A stretch of DNA of 45,455 bases from Candidatus Eiseniibacteriota bacterium (GTDB taxonomy: Bacteria > Eisenbacteria > RBG-16-71-46), in contig JACOSU010000095.1 in assembly GCA_016178685.1 (NCBI GenBank), positions 1 through 45,455 on the forward strand, written 5' to 3'. The number at the start of each line of letters is the position of its first letter. The first letter of the stretch is position 1. A model generated the notes under the pieces. That model worked only from the letters and a program-made list of their open reading frames with translations. It did not search any database and was not told the DNA's origin. Positions 27,743-35,617 of this stretch are shown one piece after another. Both the position numbers and the translations under genes were made by a program.

Positions 27743-29194
27743 ATGCACCTTCGCACCGCATCCTTCCCGCGGCAAAGCGCATCGCATCTCGCACGGCTCC
27801 ACGTCGCGCTTGCCGTTCTGCTCCTCGCCTCGACTCTGGGCGCGAGTCCCGCCTCCGCGACGCAATCCAAGGCCTTCGTCGTCACCTCCGACTATTCGAC
27901 CGGGGGACTGAGCGCCGTCGACCTCACGACTCGCGCGGTGTCGGTGGACGTATCGACCGTCTATTCCGACGCGACGTTGCGCTGGTACGACGGAAAAATC
28001 TACGTGGTCAACCGCTTCGGTCAGGACAACATCCAGGTGATCGATCCCGCGTCCGCCTACGCGACCGTGCTCCAGTTCTCGACCGGCGTGGGCACGAACC
28101 CGCAGGACATCGCGTTCCTCACGCCCACCAGGGCGTTCGTTCCGCTTTACGAGCGCACCGCGCTGCTGGTGTGCAATCCCCAGACCGGCGCCACGCTCGA
28201 CACGATTTCGCTTGCCGCGTTCGCGGACGCTGACCATCTGCCCGAGATGGCGCACGTCGCGCTGGTCGGAAACCGGCTCTTCGTCGCGATCCAGCGGCTC
28301 GATCGCGCGCACGGCTACGTTCCGACCGCCTACAGCCTGGTGGCCGTGATCGACGCTCAGGCCGACACCGTGCTCGATGCCGATCCGATCACGCCTGGCA
28401 AGCAGGCGATTCGGCTGACCGGCACCAACCCGGTGACGACGTTCAGCTACGTGCCCTCGACGCGCCGGCTGCTGATCGGCTGCGCGGGCAGCTACGGCGC
28501 CGCCGACGGTGGGATCGACGCGATCGACGTGGACTCGATGCAGGATCTGGGATTCATCGCGACCGAGGCCACGCTGGGCGGTGACCTCGGCGACATCGAG
28601 TGGTTCTCGCCCACGCACGGCTACGCGATCGTCAGCGACGCCTTCTTTAACGCGAACCTCGTGTCTTTCAATCCCTCGAACGGCGCGCTGATCGGGACCG
28701 TGCGATCGCCGGGCGGATTCAGCCTGCCCGATTGCGCCGTGAACGATCGTGGCGAACTCTACGTGGCCGACAACAGTTTCACGACCGCCGGGATCTACGT
28801 CTATCGCGCGGGAGTTGACACGCTGATCACGGGGCCGCTCAATACCGGGCTGCCGCCGAACCAGATCGCGTTCGACGCCGCGCGCGATGAAGTGGCGGAT
28901 GTGACGCCGCTCGCGACCGGCACCGAGTTCGCGGCGCCGTGGCCCAACCCGGCGCGGAATCAGGCCTCGTTCGATCTCCGCCTCTCGGCACCTTCGCTGG
29001 TGCGGATCGAGGCGTTCGATCTCTCGGGCCGTCGCGTCGCGACGCTCGCGAACGGCGCGCGCGTGGCCGGGACGTTCCATCTCGCGTGGGACCTGGCCGA
29101 TGAGCGCGGACGCGCCCTGGCACCGGGCGTCTATCTGGTGCGGGCACTGATCGGCGATCGCGCCATTACGCGGCGGCTGGTGGTGGTGAGGTAG
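27743..29194 (+). CDS. Secreted beta-propeller (YncE/YVTN-like) protein with FlgD-like C-terminal domain; candidate B12-capture partner of the receptor (alternative start 27725, ATGA overlap)
   Basis: Signal peptide LHVALAVLLLASTLGASPASA; propeller-like repeats AFVVTSDYSTGGLSAVDLTTRAV, KIYVVNRFGQDNIQVIDPAS, ELYVADNSFTTAGIYVY; C-term PWPNPARNQASFDLRLSAPSLVRIEAFDLSGRRVATL...GVYLVRALIGDRAITRRLVVVR. Confidence 0.85.
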   Translation: MHLRTASFPRQSASHLARLHVALAVLLLASTLGASPASATQSKAFVVTSDYSTGGLSAVDLTTRAVSVDVSTVYSDATLRWYDGKIYVVNRFGQDNIQVIDPASAYATVLQFSTGVGTNPQDIAFLTPTRAFVPLYERTALLVCNPQTGATLDTISLAAFADADHLPEMAHVALVGNRLFVAIQRLDRAHGYVPTAYSLVAVIDAQADTVLDADPITPGKQAIRLTGTNPVTTFSYVPSTRRLLIGCAGSYGAADGGIDAIDVDSMQDLGFIATEATLGGDLGDIEWFSPTHGYAIVSDAFFNANLVSFNPSNGALIGTVRSPGGFSLPDCAVNDRGELYVADNSFTTAGIYVYRAGVDTLITGPLNTGLPPNQIAFDAARDEVADVTPLATGTEFAAPWPNPARNQASFDLRLSAPSLVRIEAFDLSGRRVATLANGARVAGTFHLAWDLADERGRALAPGVYLVRALIGDRAITRRLVVVR

Positions 29195-29291
29195 CGGGAG
29201 TACTCTCGACGCGCGCACGGGAAGTCGCGAACGACCGCCGCACCCGGTAGAGCATCACCGGGATCACGTCGTTTCATTCGAGGACGGCCGC

Positions 29292-29807
29292 ATGATGAAG
29301 CGAATCGTTGTCGCCATCGTCGCGCTGCTCGCGACCGTCTCGATCGGTTTCGCGGACACTCCGGCGGTACCCGCGGTGCCGGCGGTGCCCGCGGCGCCGG
29401 CAATGCCGGCGGTGCCCGCGGTGCCGGCGGTGCCCGCGGTGCCGTCGTCGATCACGTCGCTCGCCAGCAATCCGTTGGTTTCGAGCCTCACCGGCAAGCT
29501 CGGCCTGGGCGTTCCCCAGGCGGCTGGCGGCGCCGGCGCTCTGCTCGGGCTCGCGGAGGCGAAGCTGCCGAAAGCCGACTGGTCGAAGATCTCCAAGCTG
29601 GTTCCCGGCTCGAGCACGCTGATCACCGAGGCGAAAACGCTGGGCGGGATCAAGAAGTTCAGCAACCTCGCGGATCATTCCGGCCCGTTCGGAAAGATGG
29701 GGCTCAGCGCCGATCAGGCGAAGTCGATCCAGCCCGGAGTCTCGAGCTTCATTTCGAAGGCCGGCGGCGCGGATCTGGCGAAGAAGTTCGACGGCGTGAT
29801 CAAGTAG
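29292..29807 (+). CDS. Small secreted DUF2780-like protein with Val-Pro-Ala repeat linker
   Basis: MMKRIVVAIVALLATVSIGFADTPAVPAVPAVPAAPAMPAVP...LGVPQAAGGAGALLGLAEAKLPKADWSKISKLVPGSSTLI...KMGLSADQAKSIQPGVSSFISKAGGADLAKKFDGVIK. Confidence 0.8.
   Translation: MMKRIVVAIVALLATVSIGFADTPAVPAVPAVPAAPAMPAVPAVPAVPAVPSSITSLASNPLVSSLTGKLGLGVPQAAGGAGALLGLAEAKLPKADWSKISKLVPGSSTLITEAKTLGGIKKFSNLADHSGPFGKMGLSADQAKSIQPGVSSFISKAGGADLAKKFDGVIK
29365..29445 (+). repeat. 9-bp in-frame repeat (GCGGTGCCS), 9 copies
   Basis: GCGGTACCC GCGGTGCCG GCGGTGCCC GCGGCGCCG GCAATGCCG GCGGTGCCC GCGGTGCCG GCGGTGCCC GCGGTGCCG. Confidence 0.9.
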
Positions 29808-29820
29808 CCGCCACGGCGCC

Positions 29821-29845
29821 GCGATGCGGCAATACGCCGCATCGC
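29821..29845 (+). terminator. Terminator-like hairpin after the DUF2780-like gene
   Basis: GCGATGCGGC-AATAC-GCCGCATCGC, perfect 10-bp stem, 13 nt after the stop codon; no U-tract. Confidence 0.55.
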
Positions 29846-30005
29846 GGGCCGCTGGTGGGCGCGATTGCCGCGCCCGTCCACGCCCGGCGCGCGCCGGCCC
29901 GCCTGCCGTGCTAGGTTCACCCGCTCATTCACCGGCCGACCCGCCCGGCGTCCATGGGACGCGGCGCTTCGCAGCTTCCTTCACCCATCCCACGCCGAGG
30001 AACTC

Positions 30006-32054
30006 ATGACTCTCCGTCGTCTTCCGATCGCGCTGGCCGGCTTGCTGCTCGCGGCATGCACGGCTGCCTCGCCCGGCGTGAGCGCCGAAGCGCATCACGG
30101 TGTGAATGCCGTCTATATGGACACGACCTGCGCCGCGTGCCGCGACTTCTTCACGTTCGCGAATGGCGCGTGGTACAAGACCGCGGAGATTCCGCCGTCC
30201 TATACCGGAATCGGCGCGGGTCGCGAGCTGGTGGATCGCAACACCGAGGTGCTGCATCGGGTGCTCGAGGACACGCGCTCGAAGATGGCGACCGAGACTG
30301 ACGTGACGATCAAGAAGCTGGCCTCGTTCTACAGTACGTGCATGGACTCGGATCGCGCCGAACGCGAAGGCGCTCGCCCGATCCAGCCCGAGTTGAATCG
30401 CATCTCGGCGATCCGCGATCGCGCGGGGCTGGTTCGTCACCTCGCGCACCTGACGCTGATCGGTCAGGGCGTGCCGTTCCATCTGGGCGGCGAGGCGGAC
30501 TTGAAGAACAGCAGCATGAATCTGGCGTATCTCGACCAGGGCGGGCTGGGGCTGCCAGAGCGCGACTACTACACGCGCACCGATTCCACCTCGGTCGCGC
30601 TGCGCAACGATTACGTCGCCCACATCGGCCGCATGCTTCAGCTGATCGGCACGCCGGCCGACGAGGCGTCGAAAAGCGCGGCCGCCATCCTCGCGTTCGA
30701 GACCGGACTCGCGAACGCTTCGATGGGGCGCGTGCAGATGCGCGACCCCGACGCGATCTACCACAAGATGGCGGTCAAGGATCTCGTGAAGCTAGCGCCC
30801 GGCATGCAGTGGACCCAGTTCTTTGGCGATGTGGGCGTCGCGGAGCTGACGAAACCCGCCGGGCAGCTGAGCGTGGACCAGCCGGATTTCGCAAAGTACG
30901 CCTCCGCCCAGGTGGGGAACGCCCCGCTCGAAACCTGGAAGGCGTACCTCCGCTACCACCTGCTCGCGAACACCGCATCTACACTCAATCAAGCGCTTTT
31001 CACCGAGGACTTCACGTTTAACTCGAAGCTCACCGGGCAGCGCGTTCCGCTGCCGCGCTGGAAGCGCTGCTCGGCCGGGTCCGACGCCGCGATGGGCGAG
31101 GCGCTCGGCAAGGCCTACGTGGCGACCGAGTTTCCGCCGTCGGCCAAGGCGCACGCGCTCGAGCTGGTCAACAATCTGCAAATCACGCTGCGGGAGCGGA
31201 TCGCGAAGCTCGACTGGATGAGCGATTCGACCAAGGCGCAGGCCGTGAAGAAACTCGATGTGGTCTTGAAGAAGATCGGCTACCCGGACCAGTGGCGCGA
31301 TTACACCAAGCTGGTGGTCAGCGCCGATTCGTCGTTCGCGGTCAACGCCATTCACGCGCGGAGCTTCGTCGCGAAGCGATACCTTGACCGCATCGGCAAG
31401 CCGGTGGATCGCACCGAGTGGGGCATGTCGCCGCCGACCGTGAACGCCTACTACAACCCGCTCATCAACGAGATCGTGTTCCCGGCGGGGATCATGCAGC
31501 CGCCAAACTTCGATCTGCTGGCCGACGACGCGTTCAACTACGGCGGGATGGGCATGGTGATCGGTCACGAGATGACGCACGGCTTCGACGACGAGGGCCG
31601 CAAGTTCGACTCCAGGGGCAACCGCAGCGACTGGTGGACTGCTGAAGACGGGAAGCGTTTCGAGGCGCGCGCGCAGAAAGTGGTCGACCAGTACAACGGC
31701 TACGTCGCGGTGGACACGCTGCATGTGAACGGCAAGCTCACGCTCGGTGAAAACATCGCCGATCTGGGCGGCGTCACGATCGCGTACTACGCCTACCAGC
31801 GCTCGCTCGAGGGCAAGCCCCGTGTGACGATCGACGGCTACACGCCCGAGCAGCGCTTCTTCCTGGGATTCGCCCAGGCGTGGCGCCGCAAGGTGCGGCC
31901 CGAGAGCGAGCGGCTGCGCACGCTCACCGACCCGCATTCACCGGCGCGCTGGCGAGTGAACGGACCGCTCAGCAACCTGCCCGAGTTCCAGAAGGCGTGG
32001 GGCTGCAAGGGCGGCGAGGGCATGGTCCGCGGGGATCAGATCACGATCTGGTAA
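30006..32054 (+). CDS. M13 family zinc metallopeptidase (neprilysin/PepO-like), probable lipoprotein
   Basis: Lipobox LLAAC; VNAYYNPLINEIVFPAGIMQPPNFD, VIGHEMTHGFDDEGRKFDSRGNRSDWW, GENIADLGGV, FFLGFAQAWR. Confidence 0.96.
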   Translation: MTLRRLPIALAGLLLAACTAASPGVSAEAHHGVNAVYMDTTCAACRDFFTFANGAWYKTAEIPPSYTGIGAGRELVDRNTEVLHRVLEDTRSKMATETDVTIKKLASFYSTCMDSDRAEREGARPIQPELNRISAIRDRAGLVRHLAHLTLIGQGVPFHLGGEADLKNSSMNLAYLDQGGLGLPERDYYTRTDSTSVALRNDYVAHIGRMLQLIGTPADEASKSAAAILAFETGLANASMGRVQMRDPDAIYHKMAVKDLVKLAPGMQWTQFFGDVGVAELTKPAGQLSVDQPDFAKYASAQVGNAPLETWKAYLRYHLLANTASTLNQALFTEDFTFNSKLTGQRVPLPRWKRCSAGSDAAMGEALGKAYVATEFPPSAKAHALELVNNLQITLRERIAKLDWMSDSTKAQAVKKLDVVLKKIGYPDQWRDYTKLVVSADSSFAVNAIHARSFVAKRYLDRIGKPVDRTEWGMSPPTVNAYYNPLINEIVFPAGIMQPPNFDLLADDAFNYGGMGMVIGHEMTHGFDDEGRKFDSRGNRSDWWTAEDGKRFEARAQKVVDQYNGYVAVDTLHVNGKLTLGENIADLGGVTIAYYAYQRSLEGKPRVTIDGYTPEQRFFLGFAQAWRRKVRPESERLRTLTDPHSPARWRVNGPLSNLPEFQKAWGCKGGEGMVRGDQITIW

Positions 32055-32121
32055 CGGGCGCGCGGCACTGCGTCGCATCTGTGGGCGCAGAGCGCACGGC
32101 AACGGATCCGGCGAGGGGCCC

Positions 32122-33585
32122 ATGAACCGGAAATGCGCCCGGCAGGGCGACCGACGGTCCGTGCTGGTTCTGGCGCTCGCGATCACGTGCAACGCGGCGC
32201 TCGCGATCGCGTGCAACGCGGTATTCGCGTTCCCCGTCGGAGCCGACCCGTCGTCGGCGCCGGCGGTTTCATCGGACACCGGCGTGTCCGCGGACACCGT
32301 CTCGTCTCCGGCGGTCTCATCCAACACCGTCACGCCGACGGTCTCCTCCGACTCGGTGACGGCCGCGTCGTCCGCTCCGATCGCGGGTGGCGCGTCGTCG
32401 CGTGACTATCTCGCCGAGGTGCGTGCTGCGTTCACCGCCGAGAACCGGGCGTACTCGGCGCGGCGCGTGTTCCTTGCGATCGTGGATCCGCTCTACGCGA
32501 TCGCGGTCGGACTGTTCCTGCTCTTCAGCGGGCTCGCCGCGCGATTGCGCGACGTCGCCGAGAACATGGGGAGCCGGCGCTACGTGCAGGTGCTGGTCTA
32601 CCTCGCGCTCTACGTGCTGATCGCGTGGGTTCTCACGTTTCCGTTGAGCTGGTACGCGGGCTTCGCGCTCGAGCACCAGTTCGGGCTCTCGACCCAGACG
32701 TTCGGCGCGTGGCTTGCCGACGAGCTCAAGGGGCAGGCGGTGATCATCGCATTCATCGGCGTGATCCCGCTGCTGTCGCTGGCGTACCGCGCGATCGAGA
32801 AGAATCCGCGCGGCTGGTGGCTGAGATTCGCGATCGCGACGCTGCCGGTCGTGGTGTTCATGGTTCTGATCGAGCCGATCGCGATTGATCCGCTGTTCAA
32901 CAAGTTCACGCCGCTCGCCGACGCCACGCTCAAGCGCGAGATTCTCGACCTGGGCGCGCGCGCCGGCATCCCCGCCCGCAATGTCTACGAGGTCGACCAG
33001 AGCACCAAGACCCGCAAGTTCAACGCCTACGTGAACGGCTTCGGCGCGTCGCAGCGCATCGTGATCTGGGATACCACGCTCAAGGGAATGAGCCACGACG
33101 AGATCCTGTTCGTGATGGGCCACGAGATGGGCCACTACGTGCTGGGCCACATCTGGAAGGGAATCATCGCGATCTCGGCGGCTGCGTTCGCGATCTTCTG
33201 GCTCGCGTCGCTGATAATGAACGCGCTGCTCGGGGGTTTCGCCGGGCGCTGGAAAATCCGCGCGATCCACGACATCGCCACGATTCCGCTGCTGGCCATG
33301 ACGCTGACCACGCTTTCGCTGGTCGCGCAGCCGATTTCGAACGCCTACAGCCGCCTCACCGAGCACGAAGCCGATCTGTTCGGGCTCGAGATCACGCGCA
33401 CCAACGACGCCGCGGCGCGCGCGTTCCTGAAGCTCGGCGCTCAGAACCGATCGAATCCCGACCCCGCGCCGTGGCTGCGCATCTTCGAATACACGCATCC
33501 GCCGTTGCTCGAGCGGGTGCGGAGCGCGATCGAATACCACCCCTGGATCGAAGGAAAGCCGAACCGGTTCTTCAAAGGGCGGTGA
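32122..33585 (+). CDS. M48 family (Ste24/CAAX prenyl protease 1-like) metallopeptidase
   Basis: VMGHEMGHYVLGH zinc motif, KTRKFNAYVNGFGASQRIVIWDTTLKGMSHDEILF, EHEADLFGLEITR; N-terminal low-complexity VSSDT linker. Confidence 0.95.
   Translation: MNRKCARQGDRRSVLVLALAITCNAALAIACNAVFAFPVGADPSSAPAVSSDTGVSADTVSSPAVSSNTVTPTVSSDSVTAASSAPIAGGASSRDYLAEVRAAFTAENRAYSARRVFLAIVDPLYAIAVGLFLLFSGLAARLRDVAENMGSRRYVQVLVYLALYVLIAWVLTFPLSWYAGFALEHQFGLSTQTFGAWLADELKGQAVIIAFIGVIPLLSLAYRAIEKNPRGWWLRFAIATLPVVVFMVLIEPIAIDPLFNKFTPLADATLKREILDLGARAGIPARNVYEVDQSTKTRKFNAYVNGFGASQRIVIWDTTLKGMSHDEILFVMGHEMGHYVLGHIWKGIIAISAAAFAIFWLASLIMNALLGGFAGRWKIRAIHDIATIPLLAMTLTTLSLVAQPISNAYSRLTEHEADLFGLEITRTNDAAARAFLKLGAQNRSNPDPAPWLRIFEYTHPPLLERVRSAIEYHPWIEGKPNRFFKGR
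32173..32220 (+). repeat. 24-bp direct tandem duplication inside the M48 signal region
   Basis: GCGCTCGCGATCACGTGCAACGCG followed by GCGCTCGCGATCGCGTGCAACGCG. Confidence 0.9.
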
Positions 33586-33592
33586 CGCGCGG

Positions 33593-35584
33593 CTACGCGT
33601 CCCCAAGCGTGATGCTCACCCGCGACCTCTCGCCGATCATCGCGGCGACCAGCCTCGGCGCGGCAATGCGAACGCCGTAACGCGGCGCGACCTCGCCCGG
33701 CTCGATCTTCCACTCGGCGAGGCCCTCGCTCTCGAACGTAGAGCGCGTGCCGCCCGAGGTGACGACGGCGCGATGGGCCTCCATGCTCGCGAGTGAGCGC
33801 GTGCTGTCGGCGGCGTAGCCCGCGCGTGCGCCCGAAAGCTCAACGCGCGCGCCGGGGGCGAGCGCGAATACCACGTGCGCATCGCCGACCGGGCGCGCAC
33901 GATCGCGGATCTCGATCGCTCCGCCCGCGACGCTCACGCTCCTGCGGTGCCATTCGCGGCCGCTCCATTCGCACGACCAGCCCGCGGCGTCGGCAGTGTC
34001 TCCTCGCGCGTCGACTCTCGAGGCGTCCGCGCGTCCGGCGTCTCGGGCGGCGTCGGCATGCGCGGCATCTCCGACCGGCTCGGGGCGGCAGCGCGTGAAC
34101 CCTTGCCATAAGAACGGACCACGCATCTGCGCCTGGCTCGCGCCTCCAAAGTGAACGGTGCTGTGGGCGGGCGTCGAGCGGCAGCGGTCGCGCGCGTCGG
34201 GGTCGGCGTGATAGGCGAACGTGCCGGGATCCACGACGACCGCGTCGCGCCCGCGATGAATCGTGACGCTCAACGCGTCGGCGTGTCCGTGCGCCGCGAG
34301 CGGCTCGAGTCCCAACGGACCGTGATCAAACGTCACGACCACGTCCCGATCGCGCCACACCGTGTAGTCCGCGGTCACGGTCACGCCGTCGTGCTCTCGT
34401 CGCGCCGGGCGCGCGTTGCCGAACAACAGAAGCGCGAGCGCGGTCTCGGCCGAATCGAACGCGTCGGCGCCGAGCCACGCCGCGAGCGCGTTGCCCACCC
34501 GATCGAGGCGGCTCGCGCTTTCGCCCGCGAGCAGGATGCGGCCGTCGTCTTCGTCGCCCACGCGCGGCCACGATCCGCCTTCCAGGCGGATCACGCGCGC
34601 GAACTCCAGCGAGGCGCCGAGGCGTGCGCGGACCGCATTGCTCACGGGCGCGCCCGCGGCTTCGGCGGCGACGATCGCGAGCAGCAGCAGCTCCCACACC
34701 AGCGGCAGGTAACCGAACGCCTGCTCGCATAGGACGCCATCGGGTGCGAACTGTCGCAGCGTCTCCTTTTCGAGCCCGCGCAGCCCGCGATCGCGTAGCC
34801 CCTGCGCATCGCGCGCCGCTGGAAAGATCGAACCCAGCACGGTCATCGCTGCGTATTCGGCGATCAGATGATTGTTCGCGCTCGAGCCCAGGCTCAGATG
34901 GTCGCGACAGCAGAGCGCCTGTTGCGCGAGAATTCCCAGGCAGGGCGCGAGTTTCACGTCGTCTGCCCGATCCCCGAGCAGCGCGAGCGTCCACGTGACG
35001 TTGAGCACGCGCACCGCCTGCTCGATCCCGCTCGTATGATGAATGCCGCGGCCCAGCGGATTGCGCGCCGTGAAATCGTCGAGCCACGCGACCGCGCGAT
35101 CGGCGAACGCGCGATCGCCGGTCGCGCGCGCGGCCAACGCGAGTGTCGGAAGCACGGTCAGGCGGCCCAGCTCCCACGTGTCCTTGGGATCTCCGGCGAT
35201 GCTCGTGTCGTGATAATCGAGGCTCGCGCTCGGCGCATCGGGCCACGCGGCGCCGGTGCGCGGACTGGCGTTCCAGCGCGGCGGATGATCGAGCCGCACC
35301 GGGGCTCCGAACAGAGTCCAGCGGCCCTCCATCAGCGCCCGCGCCGCCGCGATCTCGGATTCGAACGCCGCGCCGTCCACCACGCGCACCAGCTTCGCGA
35401 GCAAACTCGAGCGCAGCACCTCGTGCTCGTCGCCCTCGAACAGATGTTCGAACGCGCGCTCGGGAGTCCAGCGCGTGTAGGAGGGCGGCGCGACCGCATC
35501 GCGCAGCGCGACCCGGGCGCGATGAGCGATCTCGCCCGGCGTCATGACGCGAAGCCGCGCCAGCTTCCAGCCCAGATCGTTCAC
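33593..35584 (-). CDS. Heparinase II/III family protein
   Basis: MNDLGWKLARLRVMTPGEIAHRARVALRD, WELGRLTVLPTLALAA, LSLGSSANNHLIAEYAAM, GHADALSVTIHRGRDAVVVDPGTFAYHADPDARDRCRSTPAHSTVHFGGASQ. Confidence 0.92.
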   Translation of the reverse strand: MNDLGWKLARLRVMTPGEIAHRARVALRDAVAPPSYTRWTPERAFEHLFEGDEHEVLRSSLLAKLVRVVDGAAFESEIAAARALMEGRWTLFGAPVRLDHPPRWNASPRTGAAWPDAPSASLDYHDTSIAGDPKDTWELGRLTVLPTLALAARATGDRAFADRAVAWLDDFTARNPLGRGIHHTSGIEQAVRVLNVTWTLALLGDRADDVKLAPCLGILAQQALCCRDHLSLGSSANNHLIAEYAAMTVLGSIFPAARDAQGLRDRGLRGLEKETLRQFAPDGVLCEQAFGYLPLVWELLLLAIVAAEAAGAPVSNAVRARLGASLEFARVIRLEGGSWPRVGDEDDGRILLAGESASRLDRVGNALAAWLGADAFDSAETALALLLFGNARPARREHDGVTVTADYTVWRDRDVVVTFDHGPLGLEPLAAHGHADALSVTIHRGRDAVVVDPGTFAYHADPDARDRCRSTPAHSTVHFGGASQAQMRGPFLWQGFTRCRPEPVGDAAHADAARDAGRADASRVDARGDTADAAGWSCEWSGREWHRRSVSVAGGAIEIRDRARPVGDAHVVFALAPGARVELSGARAGYAADSTRSLASMEAHRAVVTSGGTRSTFESEGLAEWKIEPGEVAPRYGVRIAAPRLVAAMIGERSRVSITLGDA

Positions 35585-35617
35585 GCGCTCATGTTCCGGT
35601 TGGGATCGTTTGTTCGC

